Shown here: piece by piece, positions 1 to 6,750 of the stretch
Layout: each line of letters starts with the position of its first letter
Numbering within the stretch: position 1 is the first letter of the stretch
Source: GCA-2687515 sp002687515
Lineage (GTDB): Bacteria; Pseudomonadota; Alphaproteobacteria; Rhodospirillales; UBA2165
DNA length: 64,000 nucleotides
Direction of reading: 5' to 3'
Assembly: GCA_030745835.1 (NCBI GenBank)
Contig: JASLNU010000134.1
Coordinates: forward strand, 1-64,000
Position numbers and translations under genes: made by a program
The notes under the pieces: model-generated
What the model was told of the DNA's origin: nothing
The model's database searches: none
The model's input: only the letters and a program-made list of their open reading frames with translations

Positions 1-562
1 GTTCGTTCTAACATTATTTGGTCCTCCCAGTGTTTAATATGAATGTCTATTTGAATGCTACGCCCGCTGATTATAGGGCAATAGTGGAACGGGTCCAAAT
101 CGTACCACAACCAGCGATATGCGGAACCGCGGCCGATGTCCGCTTTCAAGTGGAAAGCGGACCTTCCGGCGCGTAATTTCAATGTCGGCTCCGCCCCCGA
201 AAGCGGCCACCGGGAATTGACGCTGAATGACCGGGTTTGACCCGGAGCGGACCTTTAGTTCTTGCCTGGGAATATCCTGAATTACCGTTTCCTTCCCCAT
301 TTCCCCCTCACCAAATCGGCCCGGAGTTGTCTAAAAGCATAGCAAATAATCCGATTCCCTCTTTCAATTAGTGGTGCTTACCCCGCATGCGGTTGAAGGG
401 TGCTGCCATGCTATCTGAAATGGATTTTTTCTTTGCTCCTGATCCTCGGAATTCTCAATCTGATCATCTGGCATTTTGTCCGAAAGGACATGATGGCGAT
501 GCGGGACTCGGAAACCAGAGGGGATCGGGGTATATATTTCAAGCCACGGGCAGGAGGTGATC
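1..562. other. Intergenic stretch with repeat, no firm gene before DUF302 gene
   Basis: I see no convincing gene before the DUF302 gene that starts at 563. The stretch holds a copy of dispersed repeat family A (about 143-255), which begins with a perfect 10-bp inverted repeat (GTCCGCTTTC at 138-147, GAAAGCGGAC at 153-162). The minus-strand open frame at 58-300 is simply a translation of this repeat. A possible small membrane ORF at 400-708 is listed separately. Confidence 0.5.
143..255. repeat. Dispersed repeat family A, copy 1
   Basis: About 110 bp that is nearly identical to 1013-1126 and shares its last 50 bp with 2711-2766. Shared landmarks in order are GCGCGTAATTTCAATGTC, CCGCCCCCGAAAGCGGCC, GGGAATTGACG and TGACCGGGTTTGACCCGGAG. 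The last of these contains the palindrome CCGGGTTTGACCCGG. All copies lie outside genes. No transposase is nearby, so this looks like a non-autonomous or structural intergenic element. Confidence 0.8.
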
Positions 563-708
563 ATGAGTCTTATGACCAAGATGATGTTGGAGTCACGGTC
601 GAGTCGGTTCGACTTCGCAGATACCGTCACCAAGGTTCAGGAGGCGGCGAGCGAGAACGATTGGACGGTGCCCCAGGTCCTCGATTTGCAGGGCCACTAC
701 CATCATGA
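400..708 (+). CDS. Possible small membrane protein overlapping the DUF302 gene
   Basis: A GTG-initiated frame whose first 25 residues (LKWIFSLLLILGILNLIIWH) form a clear transmembrane helix, followed by a positively charged juxtamembrane segment (VRKDMMAMRDSE). After about residue 55 the frame runs through the start of the DUF302 gene in another reading frame, and that tail has no sense. DUF302 proteins are sometimes preceded by a transmembrane segment, so the helix may be an anchor separated from the DUF302 frame by a frameshift, or a separate overlapping gene. The strong ribosome site in front of the DUF302 start argues that the DUF302 protein is made on its own. Confidence 0.25.
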   Translation: MLPCYLKWIFSLLLILGILNLIIWHFVRKDMMAMRDSETRGDRGIYFKPRAGGDHESYDQDDVGVTVESVRLRRYRHQGSGGGERERLDGAPGPRFAGPLPS

Positions 709-976
709 GGGCCGGCCCGAGATGCGTCGGGCGACCATCGTCTATTATTGTAGCACGAAGGCGGGGATCGACATCACCAGGGATGATGCCAATAAACCTA
801 TGTTGGTGATGATGCCTACCGGGGTCGCCGTTTACGAAACCTCGTCGGGCGAGGTCCGCGTTGCCAACATGAACTTTGGCCTTATGCGTCACATGTTTGG
901 TGGGGAGGTCAAGAAGGCCCTTTCGCGGTCGGCGCGCAATATGGCAAAAGCCATGGCGGCGGTTGGCGTGGCCTGA
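563..976 (+). CDS. DUF302 domain protein
   Basis: A 137-residue protein that matches the DUF302 family (COG3439) along its whole length: FDFADTVTKVQEAASENDW, then the core VPQVLDLQGHYH, then PMLVMMPTGVAVYE and a C-terminal helix. DUF302 has an alpha-beta fold similar to lipid- or haem-binding barrels; its biochemical role is not established. I chose ATG 563 because AGGAGG lies 5 nt upstream (552-557); a GTG six bases earlier overlaps that site. No signal peptide is seen in this frame. The gene stands alone with a repeat on each side (143-255 and 1013-1126). Confidence 0.85.
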   Translation: MSLMTKMMLESRSSRFDFADTVTKVQEAASENDWTVPQVLDLQGHYHHEGRPEMRRATIVYYCSTKAGIDITRDDANKPMLVMMPTGVAVYETSSGEVRVANMNFGLMRHMFGGEVKKALSRSARNMAKAMAAVGVA

Positions 977-1350
977 TTGTTCCAATGTCCGCATCCTTCA
1001 GCCTCATAGCATCTTTCGAGTGGAAAACGGACCTTTCGGCGCGTAATTTCAATGTCTGCTCCGCCCCCGAAAGCGGCCCCCGGGAATTGACGTTGAATGA
1101 CCGGGTTTGACCCGGAGCGGGCCGTCCGGGGCAGGCGCCAGATGTTTCATAGTGACCCTTTGACCTTCGTAATCAGTGATATTTTCCAAGTTTCGGGCGC
1201 TTTATTGAGGTTAGCCAGCGTGGATCAATGCCATGTCGGGGAAATGCCGCTAGAAATTCGAGTATAGAATTTGAACGCTGTGGACGGAATCGGTTGTTTT
1301 TATTGAATGCAACCGAGGACAAGTCTTGTTGTCTTTTTTTGGAGGGGATC
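977..1350. other. Intergenic region upstream of gltA with repeat A
   Basis: Contains repeat family A copy 2 (about 1013-1126). The 220 bp between the repeat and the citrate synthase start is AT-richer than its surroundings and should hold the gltA promoter, but I cannot point to convincing -35/-10 boxes. A strong ribosome site (GGAGGGGATC) ends directly before ATG 1351. Confidence 0.5.
1013..1126. repeat. Dispersed repeat family A, copy 2
   Basis: Second long copy, about 90 percent identical by eye to 143-255, in the same orientation and ending with the same palindrome TGACCGGGTTTGACCCGGAG. The two copies bracket the DUF302 gene as direct repeats, so that gene could be mobilised or lost by recombination between them. 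Confidence 0.8.
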
Positions 1351-2658
1351 ATGCCCAAAAAGAAAGCGTCGGACGAAAATGCCACGGTTACCCTGATCGA
1401 TAACCGGACCGGCAAAAGCTGGGAACAACCGTTGTTGACCGGCACCATGGGGCCCGATGTCATCGACGTGCGCCGGCTCTATGCGGAAACCGGATTATTC
1501 ACCTTCGATCCCGGTTACACCTCGACGGCGAGTTGTGAATCGACGATCACCTTTATCGACGGTGAAAACGGCATCCTGCTGCATCGCGGTTATCCCATCG
1601 AGCAGCTGGCCGCCAATTCCGATTACCTGGAAGTGTGCTATCTGCTGCTCAATGGCGAACTGCCCGAGCCTGAGCAAAAACGGGAATTCGTCGAAGGCAT
1701 CACCTATCACACCATGCTCCATGAGAAGCTCAATCATTTCTTTTCGGGCTTCCGCCGCGATTCCCATCCGATGGCGATCATGTGCGGCGTTGTCGGTGCC
1801 TTGTCGGCCTTCTATCATGACAGCCTGGATATCGGCAGTCCCGACTACCGTAGATTGGCCATCTATCGGCTGATCGCCAAAATGCCGACGGTCGCCGCCT
1901 ACGCCTATAAGTATGCTCTCGGCCAGCCTTTCATGTATCCGCGCAACGACCTCGATTTCGCCGAAAATTTCCTGCATATGATGTTTTCCAATCCGTGTGA
2001 GGATTACCAGGTCAGCCCGACCCTGGCGCGGGCGATGGACCGGGTACTGATCCTGCATGCCGATCACGAACAGAACGCCTCGACCTCGACCGTGCGTCTC
2101 GCCGGCTCGTCCCAGGCCAACCCCTTTGCCTGTATCGCCGCCGGGATCGCCTCGCTCTGGGGCCCCTCTCACGGCGGCGCCAACGAGGCGGTGCTCAACA
2201 TGCTCAAGGAAATCGGCAACAAGGACCGGGTGCCCGAATACATCAAGCGGGCCAAGGATAAAGAGGACAGCTTCCGGCTGATGGGCTTTGGCCACCGGGT
2301 CTACAAGAATTATGATCCGCGCGCCGCCATCCTCAGGGAGAGTTGCCACGAGGTGCTCGGGGAACTGGGCGTCGACAACGAACCTCTTTTGGAACTGGCC
2401 ATGGAGTTGGAACGCATCGCCCTCGAGGACGAGTATTTCGTCGACAAGAAGCTGTTTCCGAACGTTGATTTCTATTCGGGGATCATCTATCAGGCGATGG
2501 GCATTCCGGTATCCATGTTCACGGTGATTTTCGCGGTGGCGCGGACCGCCGGATGGATCGCCCAATGGAATGAAATGATCCAGGAACCGGTGCAGAAAAT
2601 CGGCCGCCCGCGGCAATTGTTCACCGGCCCCACGCGACGCGACTACCGGCGCGGTTAA
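1351..2658 (+). CDS. gltA: Citrate synthase
   Basis: Condenses acetyl-CoA with oxaloacetate to citrate, the entry step of the TCA cycle, in the cytoplasm. The 435-residue length and the N-terminal beta domain fit the NADH-regulated hexameric type of Gram-negative bacteria. Catalytic motifs are visible: GPSHGGANEA and MGFGHRVYKNYDPRA carry the two histidines and NVDFYSGI carries the aspartate. The C terminus GRPRQLFTGPTRRDY is the usual family ending. The ATG at 1351 is chosen over upstream in-frame codons because GGAGGGG lies 3-9 nt in front and MPKKKASDE is a typical start. It is transcribed alone and is followed by a repeat-hairpin region (2669-2766). Confidence 0.97.
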   Translation: MPKKKASDENATVTLIDNRTGKSWEQPLLTGTMGPDVIDVRRLYAETGLFTFDPGYTSTASCESTITFIDGENGILLHRGYPIEQLAANSDYLEVCYLLLNGELPEPEQKREFVEGITYHTMLHEKLNHFFSGFRRDSHPMAIMCGVVGALSAFYHDSLDIGSPDYRRLAIYRLIAKMPTVAAYAYKYALGQPFMYPRNDLDFAENFLHMMFSNPCEDYQVSPTLARAMDRVLILHADHEQNASTSTVRLAGSSQANPFACIAAGIASLWGPSHGGANEAVLNMLKEIGNKDRVPEYIKRAKDKEDSFRLMGFGHRVYKNYDPRAAILRESCHEVLGELGVDNEPLLELAMELERIALEDEYFVDKKLFPNVDFYSGIIYQAMGIPVSMFTVIFAVARTAGWIAQWNEMIQEPVQKIGRPRQLFTGPTRRDYRRG

Positions 2659-2668
2659 TGGTGTGGCA

Positions 2669-2712
2669 GCCGCCGAAACAAGCGCCCGGAAATATCGGCC
2701 GCTTGTCTCGAA
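2669..2712. repeat. Hairpin repeat family B, copy 1 (possible gltA terminator)
   Basis: CCGCCGAAACAAGCGCCCGG and the following 24 bases recur at 5866-5909 with two or three changes. The core ACAAGCGCCCG (2678-2688) pairs with CGGCCGCTTGT (2696-2706) with one mismatch, giving an 11-bp stem and a 7-nt loop. It starts 10 nt after the gltA stop and has no T tract, so it may be a transcript-end or mRNA-stabilising element. Confidence 0.65.
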
Positions 2713-2766
2713 AGCGGACCTCCCGGGAATTGACGCTGAATGACCGGTTTTGACCCGGAGCGAGCC
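2711..2766. repeat. Dispersed repeat family A, partial copy 3
   Basis: AAAGCGGACCTCCCGGGAAT continuing through TTGACGCTGAATGACCGG and the palindrome to GACCCGGAGC. It equals the two ends of family A with the middle 50 bp missing, and directly abuts hairpin repeat B. Confidence 0.75.
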
Positions 2767-2872
2767 GTGCAGTTGCCGACCCTGCGCATGGGCCTTAAAA
2801 TGGTTCTGCCCGCGCTCCCGGAAGTACATTATTCGCCCGTGAGGTCTCAACTCGAAGCAGAGGGTTAGCTTA

Positions 2873-3040
2873 ATGCCGAGATCAGTAAAATCGATTGCTG
2901 AGGAGCAGTTCACCGCAAGCCAGAAGAAGTCCCAGCGGTTTCAGACTAAAAGGGAAAAAGACGAGCAGGAGAGAGCGGAAAAGAGGGCGCGCCTCAAGGC
3001 ACTTCGCCTGGCGAAAGAAGCCTCAGACAAGGAAGTTTAG
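2873..3040 (+). CDS. Small highly charged protein (55 aa)
   Basis: A 55-residue protein, MPRSVKSIAEEQF then a long stretch of Lys, Arg, Glu and Gln (residues 18-50) that should form a single charged helix or coiled coil, ending KEASDKEV. GAGGG lies about 8 nt before the ATG. Small proteins of this look occur in alphaproteobacteria with no assigned function; I do not recognise a named family. It is followed after 32 nt by a frameshifted small gene with its own ribosome site, so the two may be co-transcribed. Confidence 0.65.
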   Translation: MPRSVKSIAEEQFTASQKKSQRFQTKREKDEQERAEKRARLKALRLAKEASDKEV

Positions 3041-3072
3041 GGAACCGGATATTTTGTCCGAGGAAGGAGACG

Positions 3073-3266
3073 ATGACAAAAAAAGTGTTGATTGAAATAC
3101 TAGATAGCCAAGGTGTGTGGATACATTACAAAATAGTTCTAATTATCCCGGCAATATTGAACGAGCCCTTCAAGCAGCGCTCAAAACATCACTTGCAACT
3201 AAATCAAAAACAGCACGTGCCCTGGAAGCTGGTACAAATGTTGTGCTCAAAGTTGAAAATGGATAA
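3073..3266 (+). pseudogene. Small gene broken by a single-base frameshift in an A run
   Basis: ATG 3073 has a good ribosome site (GAAGGAG just upstream) and reads MTKKVLIEILDSQGVWIHYK, then turns to nonsense. One extra A in the AAAA run at 3130-3133 would join it to the frame reading NSSNYPGNIERALQAALKTS and on to LEAGTNVVLKVENG with stop at 3264-3266, giving a coherent 64-residue protein. It could be a true mutation, an assembly indel or slippage. An alternative is a separate 49-residue ORF from GTG 3117. The function is unknown. Confidence 0.5.
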
Positions 3267-3505
3267 TGGCAGCATTGGGCACCTATGCTTTATCGGCCAC
3301 CACCGCTGACAACCTTTCAGGAATTGAAAAGGGCCGCTGCGTTCGCCTGCTAGACCGCAACGGCCCCATCATCAAGAAAGGTATCCACAAGAGCAATATA
3401 TACAAACGACAACTTTCATTCAACTTATACCAAGCCTGCGTTCGGCTCGATACAAGTGCTGGTTTGAGGGTGTTGGCGCCCGCCATCAATCCGACATTTC
3501 CCTGA
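3266..3505 (+). CDS. Doubtful small ORF
   Basis: A 79-residue frame whose ATG overlaps the preceding stop as TAATG, an arrangement that allows translational coupling. The protein is basic and has no motif I recognise, and the opposite strand is also open here (3283-3672). I keep it only because of the overlap and because nothing else explains the 390 bp before the LicD-type gene. Confidence 0.2.
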   Translation: MAALGTYALSATTADNLSGIEKGRCVRLLDRNGPIIKKGIHKSNIYKRQLSFNLYQACVRLDTSAGLRVLAPAINPTFP

Positions 3506-3653
3506 TATCCCTCAAATCGTATTCGCCGAAAGCGAGATTTCAGTTTTCTCGTCCGAAGTGTTATCATCCAATTCAGAAGACTACAGAGACAAACACCTCC
3601 AAAGAAGGAGGGATTTGGCCAGGGTTGGAGCCGAACTAAAGGTTCTCTGAGAA

Positions 3654-4967
3654 ATGTCAGCTGAAGTGTCATCCGTTGATCTGACGATCAGCTTCGTGAT
3701 CGCCGTGGCGCTCTATGCGGTGACTTATCTGTCATTTGTCCGTCTCTTGAGATATCCGCGGAACTGGCGTTCCCCCACCTTGCCGATGTCACTCACAACG
3801 GCGGGGCTGGTGACCATCACAGTGAGCTATGTGTCGGTGTCGCGCGACGGTCTCGACCCGGCGGCGCTCGCGGTTACGGCTGGATTTATTGCCGTGTTGT
3901 TCGGCATCATCGCCGCTCCCGCTATCGATTTCCCTTCGGGAGCCCGGCCCGTTGTTGAATTCCTAGCCAACCACGGAGATTACGCGGGTCTGTGGATGCT
4001 CGCACCTGCCATCGCCGCCGCCTACGCCGTCCCCAGTGTCAAGCTGCAAGGGGTTCTGACTGCCGCTATGGCGATTGAACTGGCGTGGTTTTTACGGCAC
4101 CGCCCGAACGACCGACGACGACTTTACCCGATTGGCGGTCACGACCTTTCGGTCCTAAAGGCTCAAGCGAAAGGTGATCTCGAAGGCTTTGCAAGGCAAC
4201 ACGGCATCCACGAATTGGTGCTCTCCGATGGCGCCGTCTACTGGCGCGGCTGCGGCAAGGAGACACTTCCCTGCCCGTTTAACTTCTACGTCAATCGTCT
4301 CGGCCTCAATACAGCGCCATGCTGCCGCGAGCATATGGCGGAGCTTTGCCACTATGTCGCTTCCCGCCTCAGAGACATGGGGGTCGTTCATTGGCTTGAG
4401 GGTGGTAACTTACTGGGAGCAGTGCGGGAGAACGGCAGGTTAATCGCCTGGGAGGACGACATCGATCTCTCGGTTGTGCTTGACAGCGGAAAGACTTTTA
4501 ACGCGTTGGCGACCGGGCTTGCGGAGTGCTGTGCGCGGGAAGGCTATTACCTCGATGTCTTCAAGAATAAAGGGTTCATCTCCATCTCATACGATCCGCC
4601 GCAGGTATGGCCGTTCTGCTGGGAACGCAATCGCATGCGCGGGGAAATTCGGCTTGACCTTGCCTTTTACCGGCATTTTGTAAGCAATGACAGGCCTGTG
4701 CTCGAAAGAAATATTCGCAAGGGCGCCATGCCTTCGACCGAGAGTGGCGGCTATGGAGTGCCGCGGGAGATCGTGCTACCGACTTCGACCATCGAATTTC
4801 TCGGCGATAACATAGCCTGCCCAAACCAACCCGAGGAATATCTGCGCCTGCTTTACGGCGATTTCGACGAGGTCGTCTATACATATGTTGACGCGGCGGC
4901 GGCCAAAAACCGGCGCCCGGCCGACACGGCCGTGAAACGCAGCCACAGCCTTCCGGCGCGTCAATGA
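3654..4967 (+). CDS. Membrane-anchored LicD/fukutin-type nucleotidyltransferase-fold protein
   Basis: The C-terminal half (about residues 195-415) is a LicD-family domain. It carries the signature WLEGGNLLGAVRENG followed by AWEDDIDLSVV (about 246-275), the DDxD metal site of this fold, and RLDLAFYRH. LicD proteins transfer phosphocholine to surface glycans and the related fukutin and FKRP transfer ribitol phosphate, so a role in decorating a cell-surface glycan or lipid is inferred. The N-terminal 165 residues hold four or five hydrophobic segments (first at about 9-28), which anchor it in the inner membrane; this extension is unusual for LicD. No glycan-synthesis genes are adjacent. The substrate cannot be told from the sequence. 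Confidence 0.8.
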   Translation: MSAEVSSVDLTISFVIAVALYAVTYLSFVRLLRYPRNWRSPTLPMSLTTAGLVTITVSYVSVSRDGLDPAALAVTAGFIAVLFGIIAAPAIDFPSGARPVVEFLANHGDYAGLWMLAPAIAAAYAVPSVKLQGVLTAAMAIELAWFLRHRPNDRRRLYPIGGHDLSVLKAQAKGDLEGFARQHGIHELVLSDGAVYWRGCGKETLPCPFNFYVNRLGLNTAPCCREHMAELCHYVASRLRDMGVVHWLEGGNLLGAVRENGRLIAWEDDIDLSVVLDSGKTFNALATGLAECCAREGYYLDVFKNKGFISISYDPPQVWPFCWERNRMRGEIRLDLAFYRHFVSNDRPVLERNIRKGAMPSTESGGYGVPREIVLPTSTIEFLGDNIACPNQPEEYLRLLYGDFDEVVYTYVDAAAAKNRRPADTAVKRSHSLPARQ

Positions 4968-5112
4968 ATAAATGGCCTAGCACCAGCCCGTTTTCGCTAT
5001 ATTCTTGGAGAATAAAGTTAGGCCCCCGTGGCATTCGAAAAACGGAATGCAAACCAAATTGGGGCCAGATAACAGCGTTTTGGTTTATGACTTCGTGAGG
5101 ACGGTTTTTCCT

Positions 5113-5280
5113 ATGGCTAATCCATCGAAATTAAAACCGGAACCCGAATTTCAATATGAACGAAAGCAGCGTAAATGTCTTGGCTGCGGCAAGATATTCC
5201 CGTCCGAGCACGTGGGGGAGCGCATTTGCCAAAAGTGCAAATTGACGGATAACTGGCGTTGGATGGACCAAGCTGTGTGA
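5113..5280 (+). CDS. Small zinc-ribbon protein (55 aa)
   Basis: From ATG 5113 the product reads MANPSKLKPEPEFQYERKQR and then CLGCGKIFPSEHVGERICQKCK, a C-x2-C...C-x2-C zinc ribbon. An in-frame TTG at 5005 would add 36 residues without family character, so I take the internal ATG. Proteins with the pattern RKCLxCGKxFxSxHxGERICxxC are common in alphaproteobacteria and some phages; they are thought to bind zinc and perhaps nucleic acid, but no function is proven. Confidence 0.75.
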   Translation: MANPSKLKPEPEFQYERKQRKCLGCGKIFPSEHVGERICQKCKLTDNWRWMDQAV

Positions 5281-5318
5281 ACAATTATTATCTCAAAACC
5301 ACGCCGATCAATCTCACT

Positions 5319-5483
5319 CTATAAATTCACATTACCTTCCAGCCAGCCGATGATCCCCGTCGTGCCGTCAAATTCCCCCACAACGGTCTCAACTTCGTAA
5401 ACCTCAAAGTGACCCGGCAGCAGTTTGCGGGCGATAATGTCCGTCTGAGCGACGACTATCCAAGTTTTTTCGGGAACCGCCAT
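5319..5483 (-). CDS. Small hypothetical protein
   Basis: A 54-residue frame (MAVPEKTWIVVAQTDIIARK ... IGWLEGNVNL) with regular alternation of hydrophobic and polar residues, as in a small beta-alpha protein. The ATG at 5483 is preferred to an upstream one at 5528 that adds a basic tail and would overlap the divergent gene. AAGG lies about 13 nt upstream, a weak spacing. No family is recognised. Confidence 0.4.
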   Translation of the reverse strand: MAVPEKTWIVVAQTDIIARKLLPGHFEVYEVETVVGEFDGTTGIIGWLEGNVNL

Positions 5484-5555
5484 TATAAAATCCGGCCTTA
5501 ATCCGGCGATGCGCCGTCGTAGACACAAATGCAGTCGCGATTTAATCTACAGACT

Positions 5556-5813
5556 ATGACCGATCGCCAGGAACCGCAACGGCCAGATGACATCCAGAAC
5601 TCTCAGTCGGACAATGATACGGGAGCAATCGAAAAATCCAACATTTCTGACGACGTGAATGAAATTTCCAACAGTCATTCGGGTCGTCTGCTTTGTTGGT
5701 TGGGATGGCACGATTACAAAGTGATCGACGCCACATTTGGATTTGGTCCCGGCGCCAATGTGGAACGGGTGGAATGTCAACGGTGCGGCCGATCAAATTC
5801 AAGGAGGTGCTGA
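5556..5813 (+). CDS. Small hypothetical protein with C-terminal Cys-x2-Cys knuckle
   Basis: An 85-residue protein (94 if the in-frame ATG 5529 is used). The first 45 residues are polar and probably disordered; the C-terminal part reads LLCWLGWHDYKVIDATFGFG, then VERVECQRCGRS. The pattern of an N-side Cys and His with a C-terminal CxxC resembles short zinc-binding proteins of the DUF1660 type seen in prophages, but the match is loose. It stops 53 nt before hairpin repeat B copy 2. Confidence 0.5.
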   Translation: MTDRQEPQRPDDIQNSQSDNDTGAIEKSNISDDVNEISNSHSGRLLCWLGWHDYKVIDATFGFGPGANVERVECQRCGRSNSRRC

Positions 5814-5865
5814 GTAGTTTAACTCGGTTCAACCTAGATCGGCTAAGGTCGGGGATGCTGCCCTC

Positions 5866-5909
5866 CGCCGAAACAAGCGCCCGGAACTATCGGCCGCTTG
5901 CCTCGAAAT
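5866..5909. repeat. Hairpin repeat family B, copy 2
   Basis: CCGCCGAAACAAGCGCCCGG and onward match 2669-2712 (AACTATCGG for AAATATCGG, TTGCCTCGA for TTGTCTCGA). The same stem-loop can form. As with copy 1, it follows the stop of a plus-strand gene within 60 nt, here also at the end of a convergent minus-strand gene. Confidence 0.65.
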
Positions 5910-5933
5910 GGCGCAGGATCGCCACGCGAAATC

Positions 5934-6302
5934 TTATTCCGGCCGGAATTGCACGCCCACCAGAACAGCCTTTTGGCCGCTCCGATTGCACACTTTCACT
6001 TTTGTGCCGTTCGGTTGATACCACTCATCTCCTCGCACCCGTTTGACGTCGCCTTTGCCGGGATAGGTTTGAATCAGGGTGCCTTCCCGCATTTTTAGCC
6101 ACTCACTGACCGACACGATGTCGCCGGTGCATTTGCCCGGCTTCAAACCGAAAACGATTTTATAAGCCGTGTGACCCTCGAGAGATGCAATCTTTTCACC
6201 GACAAAGAGGACTCCGTCTTTCCACTTCTCTTCAGCCGCCAATACCGTTCCGGAAAGCGCGACGCTCCCCATAATCAACAAGCCAATCAATGCATTTCGC
6301 AT
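5934..6302 (-). CDS. Secreted hypothetical protein
   Basis: A 122-residue protein with a standard Sec signal peptide (MRNALIGLLIMGSVALSGTV then LAA, cleavage after about residue 23). The mature part contains two cysteines (GKCTGD and KVCNRSG) that could form a disulfide in the periplasm. No domain is recognised. AGGTATAG lies upstream of the ATG. It is convergent with the small CxxC gene. Confidence 0.65.
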   Translation of the reverse strand: MRNALIGLLIMGSVALSGTVLAAEEKWKDGVLFVGEKIASLEGHTAYKIVFGLKPGKCTGDIVSVSEWLKMREGTLIQTYPGKGDVKRVRGDEWYQPNGTKVKVCNRSGQKAVLVGVQFRPE

Positions 6303-6398
6303 TTTCTATACCTCCAGTTAGCTAAATTTGTACGCCCGCGCCCGGGCGAACTGCTCGGAACGTCAACGCGGACGTTCCCGGTTTTTCCGGAATGAGTG

Positions 6399-6614
6399 CT
6401 ATCCGGCCGCGTTGACCACGGGATCAACCCTTTCTCCGCTGATATTCTTCAGTTTGCCGATCCATTTAGCGAGAGTCTCATCAACGGCCTTATTGCGTTC
6501 ACGGTTGCCGACTCTCCGGCTCGTTTCTATTAGTTCAAACAGGGGCGTCGGCTGTTCTTCGATGGGGGTTTTCCATCCATACAACCGGTGGTCCAGGTCT
6601 CTTTCATCAAACAT
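6399..6614 (-). CDS. Hypothetical protein (71 aa)
   Basis: Start taken at the second of two close ATGs (MFDERDLDHRLYGWKTPIEE), because GGAG lies 7 nt before it; the first ATG (6626) adds METK. The protein is rich in charged residues and has no signal peptide or hydrophobic segment. It is divergent from the regulator at 6751. No family is recognised. Confidence 0.5.
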   Translation of the reverse strand: MFDERDLDHRLYGWKTPIEEQPTPLFELIETSRRVGNRERNKAVDETLAKWIGKLKNISGERVDPVVNAAG

Positions 6615-6750
6615 TTTCGTCTCCATTGCCTTTTGATCCGCTATTGCATGATGAAATGACAATAGGCAAACTGGTCTGGCTTCGCTTGAGGGTTTTATTG
6701 GGAAGTATCGAGAAAACCTCTTAATTTCTCGTGGGGGGCTAAGAAAACCT

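Noticed and set aside
1495..2913. Minus-strand open frame opposite citrate synthase
   Set aside because: Shadow of gltA; no family character.
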